Source: Modestobacter marinus
Lineage (GTDB): Bacteria > Actinomycetota > Actinomycetes > Mycobacteriales > Geodermatophilaceae
Length of the DNA: 64,000 nt
Direction: 5' to 3'
Assembly (NCBI RefSeq): GCF_019799945.1
Contig: NZ_JABGCH010000022.1
Location: 24,678-88,677, forward strand
Each line of letters starts with the position of its first letter. Within the stretch, counting starts at the first letter, position 1. The notes beneath the pieces are model-generated. The model was not told the origin of the DNA and searched no databases. It saw only the letters and a list, made by a program, of their open reading frames with translations. Shown piece after piece: positions 1 through 8,580 of this stretch. Position numbers and translations under genes: made by a program.

Positions 1-1
1 C

Positions 2-1414
2 ACCTCGGCGCACTCCACCGCGACGGACGCCGCAGACGCCGTGCGCAGCGCCAAGGAGGCGGCGCCCGGCTGGGCCGACCTCTCCTTCGACGACCGGGCC
101 GCGGTGTTCCTCAAGGCCGCGGACCTGCTCGCCGGCCCCTGGCGGCAGACGCTGAACGCCGCGACGATGCTCGGCCAGAGCAAGACCGCCTACCAGGCCG
201 AGATCGACAGCGCCTGCGAGCTGATCGACTTCTGGCGCTGGAACGTGCACTTCGCCCGCCAGGTGCTCGCCGAGCAGCCGATCTCCGGCGCCGGGGTGTG
301 GAACCGCGTCGACCACCGCCCGCTGGAGGGCTTCGTCTACGCCGTCACGCCGTTCAACTTCACCGCGATCGCCGGCAACCTGCCCACCGCGCCGGCGCTG
401 ATGGGCAACACCGTCGTCTGGAAGCCCGCGCCCACCCAGCAGCTCGCCGCCTGGCACACGATGCGGCTGCTCGAGGCGGGCGGGCTCCCGCCGGGGGTCA
501 TCAACATGCTGCCCGGCGACGGGATCGCCGTCTCCGACGTCGTCCTCGCCGACCGCGACCTGGCCGGCATCCACTTCACCGGGTCCACCGCGGTGTTCCA
601 GCACCTCTGGCGGACCGTGGGGCAGAACATCTCCGGCTACCGCGGCTACCCGCGCATCGTGGGCGAGACCGGCGGCAAGGACTTCGTCGTCGCGCACCCG
701 TCGGCCGACGTCGACGTGCTGCGCACCGCGCTGATCCGCGGCGCCTTCGAGTACCAGGGGCAGAAGTGCTCCGCGGCCTCCCGGGCCTACGTCCCCTGCA
801 GCCTCTGGGCCCGGATGCGCGACGACCTCGTGGACACCACCGAGTCGCTGCCGATGGGCGACGTCACCGACTTCTCCAACTTCATGGGCGCGGTCATCGA
901 CTCCCGCTCGTTCGGGAAGCTGTCGAAGGTCCTCGAGGCGGCCCAGGACGACGACGCGCTCACCGTCGTCGCCGGGGGGACGGCGGACGACAGCGAGGGC
1001 TTCTTCGTCCGGCCGACGGTCATCGAGGGCACCGATCCCGGGCACGAGGTGTTCACCACCGAGTACTTCGGCCCGGTGCTCGCCGTGCACGTCTACGACG
1101 ACGGCGACTACGACACGGTGCTCAAGCAGATGGAGTCCGCGGCGCCCTACGCGCTCACCGGCTCGGTCATCGCCCAGGACCGGACGGCGATCGCGCACGC
1201 CCAGCGCTTCCTGCGGCACGCGGCCGGCAACTTCTACGTCAACGACAAGCCGACCGGCGCCGTCGTCGGCCAGCAGCCCTTCGGTGGCGGCCGGGCCTCG
1301 GGTACCAACGACAAGGCGGGCGCGGCGCAGAACCTGATGCGCTGGACCAGCACCCGGTCGATCAAGGAGACGTTCGTCCCGGCGACCGACCACCGCTACC
1401 CCCACATGGCGTAA
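2..1414 (+). CDS. pruA: L-glutamate gamma-semialdehyde dehydrogenase (delta-1-pyrroline-5-carboxylate dehydrogenase), 5' end missing
   Basis: The frame is open from the left edge, and about 470 residues are visible; full-length PruA is about 540, so roughly 70 N-terminal residues lie outside the window. The enzyme oxidises glutamate semialdehyde to glutamate with NAD+, the last step of proline degradation. Aldehyde dehydrogenase features are clear: the cofactor segment VTPFNFTAIAGN, the Rossmann motif FTGSTAVF, the general-base Glu in VGETGGKDF, and the nucleophilic Cys in YQGQKCSAASR (codon 767-769). The C-terminal GQQPFGGGRASGTNDKAG and YVNDKPTGAVVG segments are typical of the P5C dehydrogenase subgroup. 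Proline dehydrogenase (putA/prodh) would be expected upstream but is not visible. The stop codon runs directly into a C-rich intergenic repeat. Confidence 0.93.
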   Translation, partial: TSAHSTATDAADAVRSAKEAAPGWADLSFDDRAAVFLKAADLLAGPWRQTLNAATMLGQSKTAYQAEIDSACELIDFWRWNVHFARQVLAEQPISGAGVWNRVDHRPLEGFVYAVTPFNFTAIAGNLPTAPALMGNTVVWKPAPTQQLAAWHTMRLLEAGGLPPGVINMLPGDGIAVSDVVLADRDLAGIHFTGSTAVFQHLWRTVGQNISGYRGYPRIVGETGGKDFVVAHPSADVDVLRTALIRGAFEYQGQKCSAASRAYVPCSLWARMRDDLVDTTESLPMGDVTDFSNFMGAVIDSRSFGKLSKVLEAAQDDDALTVVAGGTADDSEGFFVRPTVIEGTDPGHEVFTTEYFGPVLAVHVYDDGDYDTVLKQMESAAPYALTGSVIAQDRTAIAHAQRFLRHAAGNFYVNDKPTGAVVGQQPFGGGRASGTNDKAGAAQNLMRWTSTRSIKETFVPATDHRYPHMA

Positions 1415-1475
1415 GGACCCCCTCGCCCCCCACCCCTCGCAGGCTCGCGGCGACCCCTGCGAGAGGGCCCGGGTC
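1413..1475. repeat. Stop-codon-abutting C-rich hairpin element, copy A (likely bidirectional terminator)
   Basis: It starts in the pruA stop (TAAGGACCCCC) and ends in the gntK stop. It has an 8-bp stem (CTCGCAGG at 1436-1443 with CCTGCGAG at 1456-1463) inside outer arms GACCC/GGGTC. The core CTCGCAGGCTCGCGGCG closely matches the reverse complement of the element at 39928-40006, and a third relative lies at 15364-15426. The position between convergent genes suggests transcription termination. Confidence 0.6.
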
Positions 1476-2019
1476 AACTCGCGGCTACTCCGCGCTCGCG
1501 GCGGAGGTCGGCGAGGAGGTCGGCGACGGTCTGCTCCAGCGGGCCGTCGCCGGGGATGACCCCGCCGGGCTCGTCCTCGCCCAGCGGCTCGAGGGTGGCC
1601 AGCTGGCTGTCCAGCAGGGACGGTGGCATGTAGTGCCCTTGCCGCTTCCCCAGCCGCTCGGCCAGCACCCCCTCGGACACCTGCACGTGGGCGAACCACA
1701 CCGACGGGTTGTCCTCGCGCAGCAGGTCGCGGTAGGCGCGCCGGAGCGCCGAGCAGGTGAGGACGACCGACCTCCCGGCCGCGGCGTGCTCGCCGATCAC
1801 CTCGGCGACCCGCCGCAGCCAGGGCCAGCGGTCCTCGTCGCCGAGGGGGCTGCCGGCGGCCATCTTGGCGACGTTGACCTCCGGGTGGAGGTCGTCGCCC
1901 TCGATGTACTCCCAGCCGAGCTGCCGGGAGAGCTCCTGCGCGACGCTGGTCTTCCCGGACCCGGACACCCCCATGACGACGATCGAGGTGGTCGCCGGGA
2001 TGCTGGCCTCTGGTTTCAT
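1474..2019 (-). CDS. gntK: Gluconokinase, GntK/P-loop type
   Basis: 181 aa, the normal length for thermoresistant-type gluconokinase, which phosphorylates gluconate to 6-phosphogluconate with ATP for entry into the pentose phosphate pathway. The P-loop GVSGSGKT lies near residue 18. The family motifs EGDDLHPEVNVAKMAAGSPLGDEDRWPWL, TCSALRRAYRDLLR and GHYMPPSLLDSQLATLEPL follow. The ATG at 2019 begins MKPEAS; the frame extends further upstream but has no kinase homology there and would overlap the divergent MFS gene. The sequence 5' of the ATG contains CTACGGT about 7 nt upstream, which could be a -10 giving a nearly leaderless mRNA. The neighbouring MFS gene is 42 bp away and divergent; it might be co-regulated, but nothing shows it carries gluconate. 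Confidence 0.93.
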   Translation of the reverse strand: MKPEASIPATTSIVVMGVSGSGKTSVAQELSRQLGWEYIEGDDLHPEVNVAKMAAGSPLGDEDRWPWLRRVAEVIGEHAAAGRSVVLTCSALRRAYRDLLREDNPSVWFAHVQVSEGVLAERLGKRQGHYMPPSLLDSQLATLEPLGEDEPGGVIPGDGPLEQTVADLLADLRRERGVAAS

Positions 2020-2061
2020 GGCCCGACCGTAGGGGTCGGCGGGGAGAGCGGGGGACCGGGC

Positions 2062-3249
2062 GTGACGACTGCGGAGCAGCGCGGCTCGCTGTGGCGGCTG
2101 CCGGCGGTGCGGTCGCTGTTCGCCCTGAACGTGCTGGGCTTCCTCAGCTACTCGCTGCTGCTCTCGGCGCTGCCCGCGCACGCCGCCGCGCTCGGGTACG
2201 GGCTCACCGCCGCCGGGTCGGTGACCACGGTGTTCCTGGTCGCTACGGTGCTCGCCCAGGGGGCGGTGCCCGCGCTGGTGCACCGGTTCGGGCTCGGGCC
2301 GGTGCTGCTCGCCGGGCTGCTGGCCCTCGCCGTGCCCTCTCCGCTGTACCTGCTCGCCGAGGACGTGCGCTGGTTCGCCGTCGTCTCGGCGGTCCGGGGT
2401 CTCGGGTTCGCCGTGCTGACCGTGCTCGGGTCCACGGTGGCGGCCCAGGCGGTGCCGCCCGAGCGGCGCGGGGAGTCCATCGGCATCTACGGGCTGGCCA
2501 TCGCCGTCCCGACGATTGTCGCCGTGCCCGGCGGCGCAGCGCTGACCCTGGCCGGGCACTTCGGCTGGGTCGCCGCGCTGTCGGCGGCGCCGGTGCTGGC
2601 CTGCGGCTTCCTGCCCGGGCTGGTGCGGGCGGTGGGTGAGCGGGCCGAGCCGGGGCGCGGGCGCACGGGGTCCCGGGCTGCCGTGCGGGCCTCCGTCACG
2701 CCCTCGGTGCTCCTGCTGGTGATGACGCTGGCCGGCGGCGGGTTCTTCACCTTCCTGCCGATCGAGCGGCCCGACGGGTCGCTGGCGGCCGTCGCGCTGC
2801 TGCTGTTCGGTCTCACCAGCGCGCTGGGCCGGTGGCAGGCCGGCGTGCTGGTCGACCGCCTCGGCGCGCGGCTGCTGATGCCCGGGAGCGTGGCCGCCGG
2901 GGTGGTGGGGCTGCTGCTCGTGGCGCTGGGCCTGACCACCGAGGGCAGCCCCGGGGTGGCCGCGGTGCTCGCCGGGGCGCTGGCCCTGGGGCTCGCCTAC
3001 GGCGCGGTGCAGAACCTGACGCTGGTGCTCGCCCTGGCCCGGGCCGGGGACGGTCCGACGGCGACCGTCAGCGCCGTCTGGAACGCCTGCTACGACACCG
3101 GGACGGCGATCGGCGCGCTGGCCGTCGGCGCGGTCGCCGCGGGGCTGGGGCTGCCGACGACGTACACGCTCACCGCCGTCCTGCTCGCCGTCGCGCTGCC
3201 GCTCGCGATCGCCCTCGGCCGGACGGCGCTGCGCCCCTCAGCCGGCTGA
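2062..3249 (+). CDS. Major facilitator superfamily transporter
   Basis: 395 aa from a GTG at 2062 (VTTAEQRGSLWRLPAVRSLFALN). Successive hydrophobic stretches account for roughly ten to twelve membrane spans. A loop with LVHRFGLGPVLLAG after the second span resembles the MFS loop motif, and PPERRGESIGIYGLAIAVP is typical of drug:H+ antiporter-like MFS proteins. The substrate is not evident. Much longer readings of this frame starting inside pruA are shadows, because the upstream part is arginine/proline-rich nonsense. The 3' end overlaps the convergent small gene by 12 bp. Confidence 0.8.
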   Translation: MTTAEQRGSLWRLPAVRSLFALNVLGFLSYSLLLSALPAHAAALGYGLTAAGSVTTVFLVATVLAQGAVPALVHRFGLGPVLLAGLLALAVPSPLYLLAEDVRWFAVVSAVRGLGFAVLTVLGSTVAAQAVPPERRGESIGIYGLAIAVPTIVAVPGGAALTLAGHFGWVAALSAAPVLACGFLPGLVRAVGERAEPGRGRTGSRAAVRASVTPSVLLLVMTLAGGGFFTFLPIERPDGSLAAVALLLFGLTSALGRWQAGVLVDRLGARLLMPGSVAAGVVGLLLVALGLTTEGSPGVAAVLAGALALGLAYGAVQNLTLVLALARAGDGPTATVSAVWNACYDTGTAIGALAVGAVAAGLGLPTTYTLTAVLLAVALPLAIALGRTALRPSAG

Positions 3250-3606
3250 GCCCAGCCGACGCCGGGCCGCCTCGGCCAGCCGGTGCACCGTGCGCACCTC
3301 CTCGGCCGCCTCGCGCAGCCAGCACCGCAGCCCCTCGGCGTCCCGGCGGTTCCGGTCCCGCAGCTGCCCGAGCAGCACCTGGCGGGTGCTGGCCTGGGCG
3401 CGCATGGCGGTCGGGAGGGTGCGGCCGGTGGCGCGGGCCAGGGCGGTGAACGCGGCGCCCACGTACACCAGCTCCCGGGTGTCCTCGAGCCCCGCCAGCA
3501 GCGTCTCGGCCTCGGCGGTGCGCCCGGCCGCCACGTGGTCCAGGTACTCGCGGGCGCGGCGGGCACCCAGGGCAGCGGCGTCGACGGCGGCAGCGGGCTC
3601 GGTCAC
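3238..3606 (-). CDS. Small hypothetical protein (122 aa), helical
   Basis: Starts at GTG 3606, preceded by GGGAGAG at a reasonable distance. An alternative GTG at 3630 would overlap the stop of the enoyl-CoA hydratase as GTGA and give 130 aa. The product is rich in Ala, Arg, Leu and Glu with no membrane segment and no cysteine except one (GLRCWLREAAEEVRT). The segment RAREYLDHVAAGRTAEAETLLAGLEDTRELVYVGAAFTALAR looks like alpha-helical repeats. I do not recognise the family. It is the second gene of a two-gene unit with the hydratase, so it may be co-translated. Function unknown. Confidence 0.6.
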   Translation of the reverse strand: MTEPAAAVDAAALGARRAREYLDHVAAGRTAEAETLLAGLEDTRELVYVGAAFTALARATGRTLPTAMRAQASTRQVLLGQLRDRNRRDAEGLRCWLREAAEEVRTVHRLAEAARRRLGSAG

Positions 3607-3626
3607 GGGTCCACTCTCCCTGCCGG

Positions 3627-4421
3627 TCACCGGCCCGACCACCGCGGGGGCCGCTTCTCCAGATGGGCCGCGATGCCCTCGCGGCGGTCCTCGCTGAGGT
3701 AGGGGTTGGGGCCGACATCCAGTCGCAGGCCGGTCGCGAGAGGGAGGTCCAGGCTCTTGAGCGCGGTCTCCTTCATCCGGCGCACCGACAGCGGCGCGTT
3801 GGCGGCGATCCGCTCGGCCAGCCGCAGCGCCTCGGGGAGGACGTCGCCGGCCGGGACGACGCGGTTCACCAGCCCCCAGCGCGCCATCTCCTCGCTGTCG
3901 ACGTAGTCGCCGGTGAACAGCAGCTCCAGCGCCAGGCCGGTCGGGACCCGCTTGGGCAGCACGACGGAGCCGTAGTTGGCGCCCATGCCGATCTTCGCCT
4001 CGGGCAGCCCCATCTTGATCCCCGGCGCGGCGATCCGGATGTCGCACGCCAGGGCGAGCTCGAAGCCGCCGGCGACGGCGTGGCCGTTCAGCGCGGCGAT
4101 GACCGGCACGTAGGTCTCGCCGAGGACCTCGAACAGGTTGCGGCCCGGCCGGTTCATCGGCGGGCGGAACGGCTCACCCCGGCGGTCGGCCTCGCGGATC
4201 TCCTTGAGGTCGAAACCCGCGCAGAACGCCGGACCGGTGCCGGTCAGCACCACCGCCCGCACGTCCAGGTCGGTGGCGCAGGCCAGGAACTCCTCGACCA
4301 GGTCGGCCTGCAGCGCGCTGGACAGCGCGTTGCGTCGCTCGGGGCGGTCGAGGGTGAGCACGCGCACGTGCCCCCGGGTCTCGGTGGTCAGTCCGGAGTC
4401 CCGCCGCTGTGGTCCGTTCAT
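3627..4421 (-). CDS. Enoyl-CoA hydratase/isomerase family protein
   Basis: 264 aa, the usual crotonase length. The crotonase fold is shown by NRPERRNALSSALQADL, the oxyanion-hole segment GPAFCAGFDLKEIREAD, and the second signature ALNGHAVAGGFELALACDIRIAAP. The active-site helix LPEAKIGMGANYGSVVLPKRV follows. In classical hydratases two Glu residues act in the reaction; the second lies in GLPEAKIG, whereas the first position (near GHAVAGGFELAL) is not clearly Glu, so the true reaction (hydratase, isomerase, CoA hydrolase) is open. Probable role: beta-oxidation of fatty or branched acyl-CoA. The ATG at 4421 fits family alignments. Confidence 0.85.
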   Translation of the reverse strand: MNGPQRRDSGLTTETRGHVRVLTLDRPERRNALSSALQADLVEEFLACATDLDVRAVVLTGTGPAFCAGFDLKEIREADRRGEPFRPPMNRPGRNLFEVLGETYVPVIAALNGHAVAGGFELALACDIRIAAPGIKMGLPEAKIGMGANYGSVVLPKRVPTGLALELLFTGDYVDSEEMARWGLVNRVVPAGDVLPEALRLAERIAANAPLSVRRMKETALKSLDLPLATGLRLDVGPNPYLSEDRREGIAAHLEKRPPRWSGR

Positions 4422-4476
4422 GACCGCGATCCTGCCGTCCGGGCATCGGCTGGGTCATCCGGCCCGCGGACGCAGC

Positions 4477-4505
4477 ACGGCCCCGTCCGGATGGGACGGG
4501 GCCGT
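4477..4505 (-). terminator. Intrinsic hairpin terminator of tRNA-Lys
   Basis: A perfect 12-bp stem (ACGGCCCCGTCC at 4477-4488 with GGACGGGGCCGT at 4494-4505) and a 5-nt loop, lying 7 nt after the tRNA CCA end on the minus strand. No U-tract follows, as is common in actinobacteria. Confidence 0.8.
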
Positions 4506-4512
4506 TCACGGG

Positions 4513-4588
<76 letters not shown>

Positions 4589-4782
4589 GTGTCCTCGGGG
4601 CGCAGCCCGGCGACGTGGGAGAACTGTACACGGCGGTCCCGAGCGGTGACCGTGGGGGTAGGCCACGCGCCTGTGGGTCGATGAACAGTGAACTGTCAGC
4701 ACCGACGTGGACACTGGAACTCGGCACCCGGCCCCCGGGACGGTCCCGATCGGGCAGGTGTCGGTGCAGGAGGAAGGTCGTC

Positions 4783-5997
4783 GTGGTGTCGTCGGTCAAC
4801 GGTCGGGGCGAGGGACGGCGGGTGGCTGCGGTGCTCATCGCCGTGCTGCTGGCGTTCCTCGCCGGATGCCAGGGGTCGTCGTCCGGCGACGCCTCCGCCC
4901 GGACGCCGGAGCGGCCGGCGGCGCCCGCCGAGCTCGCGCTGAGCGTGTCCGACGGCAGCGTCGACCTCCCGCCGACCACCCCGGTCTCGGTGATCGTCAG
5001 CAGCGGGGAGCTGGGCGACGTCACCGTCACCGACGCCGCCGGAGCCGTTGTGCCCGGCGCCGTGGCTCCCGCGGACGGCGACCCCACCACGTCGGTCTGG
5101 ACGCCGGAGGGGGAGCTGGCCTACGGCACGAGCTACACCGTCACCGCCACGGCGGCCAACGAGGACGACGCCGAGGCCACCGCCAGCAGCACCTTCACGA
5201 CCGTCTCCCCGGCCACCCTGTCGACCCCGAGCGTCGGCCCGCTCGATGGCACGACGGTGGGCGTGGGCATGCCGATCCGCGTCTACTTCGACGACCCGGT
5301 CGCCGACCAGGCCGCCGTCGAGCGCAACCTGCACGTCACCACGTCCACCCCGACCGACGGGGTCTGGAGCTGGCTGTCCGACAGCGAGGTGCACTTCCGG
5401 CCGTCGACCTACTGGCCGGCGAACACCGAGGTGACCTTGGAGGCCGACCTCTACGGCGTCGACTTCGGGAACGGCGTGTGGGGCGAGAAGGACCGTACGG
5501 TCTCCTTCAACGTCGGTGACAAGCACGTCTCGGTGGTCGACGCGGGCGCGCACACGCTGACCGTCTACGACGGCGACCAGGTCGTGCAGACCTATCCGAT
5601 GAGCGCCGGCAGCGCAGAGAACCCGACCCGCAACGGGCCGCACGTCGTCCTCGAGAAGTTCGCCGACATCACCATGGACTCCTCGACCTTCGGTCTCGCG
5701 GTCGACGCCCCGGGCGGCTACCGGACCGACGTCCAGTACGCCACCCGGATCTCCAACAACGGTGAGTTCGTGCACGCGGCGCCGTGGTCGGTGGCGTCCC
5801 AGGGCTCGGCCAACGTCTCGCACGGCTGCATCAACCTCTCCACCGAGCGGGCGCGGTGGTTCTACGACTTCTCCCAGCCCGGCGACGTGGTCGAGGTGGT
5901 CAACTCCATCGGGCCGACCCTCTCCTGGGTCGACGGCGACATCTACGACTGGGCGGTCTCCTGGGAGGACTGGAAGGCCGGCAGCGCGCTGACCTGA
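4783..5997 (+). CDS. L,D-transpeptidase (YkuD family) lipoprotein
   Basis: 404 aa from GTG 4783, which has AGGAGG 9 nt upstream; a longer reading begins inside the tRNA and is not credible. The N-terminus has basic residues, a hydrophobic segment and a lipobox LAGC with acceptor Cys29, so it is a membrane-anchored lipoprotein. Two Ig-like/beta-rich domains follow (about residues 45-260), as in mycobacterial LdtMt2-type enzymes. The C-terminal YkuD domain holds the catalytic SHGCINLS with Cys349 and an upstream conserved His in FVHAAPW. It forms 3-3 crosslinks between peptidoglycan stems outside the membrane. It is transcribed alone, divergent from tRNA-Lys. Confidence 0.93.
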   Translation: MVSSVNGRGEGRRVAAVLIAVLLAFLAGCQGSSSGDASARTPERPAAPAELALSVSDGSVDLPPTTPVSVIVSSGELGDVTVTDAAGAVVPGAVAPADGDPTTSVWTPEGELAYGTSYTVTATAANEDDAEATASSTFTTVSPATLSTPSVGPLDGTTVGVGMPIRVYFDDPVADQAAVERNLHVTTSTPTDGVWSWLSDSEVHFRPSTYWPANTEVTLEADLYGVDFGNGVWGEKDRTVSFNVGDKHVSVVDAGAHTLTVYDGDQVVQTYPMSAGSAENPTRNGPHVVLEKFADITMDSSTFGLAVDAPGGYRTDVQYATRISNNGEFVHAAPWSVASQGSANVSHGCINLSTERARWFYDFSQPGDVVEVVNSIGPTLSWVDGDIYDWAVSWEDWKAGSALT

Positions 5998-6016
5998 CCC
6001 GTTCCCGGCGGGGCGG

Positions 6017-6556
6017 TCACAGCCGGATCCCGCCGTCGGTGCGCCGGCGGGTACCGGGCAGGGCGGCGATCACCACGGTCTCCACGACGGCGTAGACGGC
6101 CAGCGCCACGGTGATGAGCACGGCGGGCGGGGCGACGACCGGCGCGGCCAGCACCGAGATCGCCAGCACCAGGGGAGCGTCCCGCCACCAGCCCGTCCAC
6201 CGCCCGCTGGCCGCCGACCCCCAGCGCACGCCGGTCCACATCAGCCAGCGGCGGACCGGCGGCACGTCGAGCTCCCGGAGCACCCGGCGGAACAGGCCGT
6301 CGGCGTCCCGGGCGGACACCACCCCGGCGGCCAGCCCCTTCGTCACCAGCCAGTCGTGCAGCACCGCGGCCAGGGTGTAGCGCCCGAAGCGCGGGATCAG
6401 CCAGACCACCGGTCGCGGCACCGTGGCGAAGTCGGTGCGGAATCCCGCCGGGACGACAAAGGTGTCCGAGTGGCCGTGGTAGACCAGCGGCTCGACCACC
6501 TCCCACAGCTCGTCGGACACCCGGCGCACGGTGACGGTGGGGGAGACGAAGGGCAC
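6017..6556 (-). CDS. DUF1353 domain protein with C-terminal membrane segments
   Basis: 179 aa from GTG 6556, which follows a GGGAGGGGGAA ribosome site; an in-frame ATG at 6613 would give 198 aa. The segment VVPAGFRTDFATVPRPVVWLIPRFGRYTLAAVLHDWL is the DUF1353 signature (a family found in phages and bacteria, of unknown function), here at about residues 35-75. A Trp/Arg-rich middle (RRWLMWTGVRWGSAASGRWTGWW) is followed by two hydrophobic stretches near the C-terminus that probably insert in the membrane. The 3' end is 19 bp from the convergent transpeptidase gene. Function unknown. Confidence 0.72.
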   Translation of the reverse strand: MPFVSPTVTVRRVSDELWEVVEPLVYHGHSDTFVVPAGFRTDFATVPRPVVWLIPRFGRYTLAAVLHDWLVTKGLAAGVVSARDADGLFRRVLRELDVPPVRRWLMWTGVRWGSAASGRWTGWWRDAPLVLAISVLAAPVVAPPAVLITVALAVYAVVETVVIAALPGTRRRTDGGIRL

Positions 6557-6871
6557 GGCGGTCAGTTCCCCCTCCCGGCCCGGTCGGACACCTGCGCACG
6601 CAGCGAACCGCATGCCTGCGGATCGCCGCGGTGGGTAGGTCACCGGGCACGGTGATGCGGGCGCCCGGGTGCCCGTACCACCGAGGTCCGGCGGTCCAGG
6701 AGCGCGGCCGCCGGGCCGCCTGATCTCGGCCTTCTCCGCTGCGGCACCGCCGTCCGGTGGCCCCTCCGGCGGCGCGCCCGGTGCGGCCGCGTCGGTGTAC
6801 GCCGTGCTGGGCCTGACGTAGAGTCCGAACCCCCCAGCCGCCGGGCCGCTGACCGAGACGCAGGAGTTGTG
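6557..6871. other. Divergent intergenic region, about 315 bp
   Basis: This lies between the DUF1353 gene and the PAS-GAF-PP2C gene. It must hold both promoters. TAGAGT at about 6819-6824 is a possible -10 for the phosphatase gene, but no convincing -35 is visible. If the longer DUF1353 start (6613) is used, the region shortens. I see no ORF or RNA gene in it. Confidence 0.4.
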
Positions 6872-8557
6872 GTGAGTGGATCCGCGGCCTCCCCCCTCGG
6901 CGCGGAGGCCCTCGCGACAGCCCTCGAGGTGCTGCCCACCCCGGTCGCTGTCCTCGACGCCGACTGGATCATCGGCTACGTCAACCCGGCCGCCGCGCGG
7001 CTGCTCGACCGGAGCGTCGACGAGCTGATCGGCCGGGACGTCCGGGTCGCGCTGCCCGAGCTCCGGGGCACTGCCTTGCACTCGTTCCTGCTGCACGCCC
7101 GCAGCGTGGGCACCCCGGTGACCTGGTCGGGCTACCACCCGCCGTCCGGCCGCCGGCTGGAGGTCACCGCCGTCGTCGTCGACGGTCTGCTGCAGCTGTC
7201 CGCCCGGCCGGTCGACGGCCGGCCCGGCGAACCCGTCGTCGATGCCGGGCGGACCGTCGGGGGTGCCGAGGACGCTGCTCGGCTGCGCTTCCTGGCGGAG
7301 GTGTCCGAGGCCATGATCGCGACCCTGGACACGGGGGAGTCGGCCACCCGGCTGGCGGAGCTGGCCGCGTCCCGGCTGTGCGACTGGGCCGTCGTCGCGC
7401 TGGCCGGCGAGGACGGCGGCCCGGGCGAGGAGGCGTGGGCGCACCGCGACCCGGCCCGCCGCGCTGACCTGGACGCCTACGTGGCGGGGCGGCTGCGCAA
7501 CACCGGTGACGACGCCGCGATGGTCGAGGCGCTGCTCACCGGGCAGCCGGTGCAGCTGACCACGATCGACCAGGACCTAATCGCGCCGTCGCTGCCCACC
7601 GAGGGGGTGCGGGCGGCCTGGCGGCGGCTGGACACCACGTCGTGCACGATCGTGCCGCTGCGCGCCCGCGGGGAGACCTTCGGTGCGCTGGCGCTGCTCA
7701 ACGGCGGCGACCGGCCGCCGCACACCGAGGCGGAGATCGCCATCGCCGTCGAGGTGGCCCGCCGAGGCGCGCTCGCACTGGACAACGCCCGCCTCTACGG
7801 CCGGCAGCTGAAGGTCGCCGAGACGCTGCAGCACAGCCTGCTCAGCCCTCCACCGCAGACCGACGAGCTGGAGATCGCCGTCCGGTACCGGCCGGCCGCG
7901 GTCTACCAGCAGGTGGGCGGGGACTGGTACGACGCCTTTCCGCAGCCCGACGGCGGGACGTTGCTGGTGATCGGTGACGTGGTCGGGCACGACGTGGACG
8001 CCGCCGCGGCGATGGGTCAGATCCGCAGCATCCTGCGCGGCATCGCCTACGACCGGCCGGAGAGCCCCGCCCAGGTGCTGACCCGGGTCGACCGGGTGCT
8101 CGACGGGCTCCACGTCGGCACGATGGCCACCGCCCTGGTCGCCCGGATCGAGCGGCCGGCGGAGCGGGCTCGGGCCGGGCTGCGGACGCTGCGCTGGTCC
8201 TCGGCCGGCCACCTGCCGCCGGCGCTGCTCCGCCCCGACGGGACGGCGCAACTGCTCGACAGCGTGCCCGAGCGGCTGCTCGGCGCCGAGTGCACCGCGT
8301 GGCGCAGCAACTCCGAGGTGACCCTGCACCCCGGTGACACGGTGGTCTTCTACACCGACGGGCTGGTCGAGCACGGTCACTCCGGCATCGACGACGGCCT
8401 CGCCCGTCTCTGCGCCGAGCTCGCCCAGCTCGCCGCGGTCCCGGTGGAGAAGCTGTGCGACCAGCTGCTCGACCGCATCGTGACCGGCCGCGCCGACGAC
8501 GACATCGCCCTGCTCGCCGTCCGGGCCCATCCCGAGGACGCCGTCTGGCCCGCCTGA
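6872..8557 (+). CDS. PAS-GAF-PP2C (SpoIIE-type) serine phosphatase
   Basis: 561 aa. GTG 6872 has AGGAG five bases upstream; GTG 6869 is only two bases away from it, so 6872 is preferred. A PAS domain (about residues 12-95, ALEVLPTPVAVLDADWIIGYVNPAAARLL), a GAF domain (about 130-310) and a C-terminal PPM/SpoIIE domain (about 330-555) are visible. Metal-binding and catalytic motifs of the phosphatase are present: GGDWYDAF, IGDVVGHDVDAAAAMGQIRS, FYTDGLVEHG and ADDDIALLAVR. Such proteins dephosphorylate anti-sigma antagonists in partner-switching stress pathways. A STAS protein occurs far away in the window (54446-54868) but there is no evidence of pairing. No anti-sigma kinase is adjacent. Confidence 0.9.
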   Translation: MSGSAASPLGAEALATALEVLPTPVAVLDADWIIGYVNPAAARLLDRSVDELIGRDVRVALPELRGTALHSFLLHARSVGTPVTWSGYHPPSGRRLEVTAVVVDGLLQLSARPVDGRPGEPVVDAGRTVGGAEDAARLRFLAEVSEAMIATLDTGESATRLAELAASRLCDWAVVALAGEDGGPGEEAWAHRDPARRADLDAYVAGRLRNTGDDAAMVEALLTGQPVQLTTIDQDLIAPSLPTEGVRAAWRRLDTTSCTIVPLRARGETFGALALLNGGDRPPHTEAEIAIAVEVARRGALALDNARLYGRQLKVAETLQHSLLSPPPQTDELEIAVRYRPAAVYQQVGGDWYDAFPQPDGGTLLVIGDVVGHDVDAAAAMGQIRSILRGIAYDRPESPAQVLTRVDRVLDGLHVGTMATALVARIERPAERARAGLRTLRWSSAGHLPPALLRPDGTAQLLDSVPERLLGAECTAWRSNSEVTLHPGDTVVFYTDGLVEHGHSGIDDGLARLCAELAQLAAVPVEKLCDQLLDRIVTGRADDDIALLAVRAHPEDAVWPA

Positions 8558-8580
8558 CCGAGGCGCGTGCCAGCCTGCCT

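Noticed and set aside
298-2061. Long upstream extension of the MFS transporter frame
   Set aside because: The translation is Arg/Pro/Ala-rich and runs through pruA and gntK in other frames; the transporter begins at GTG 2062.
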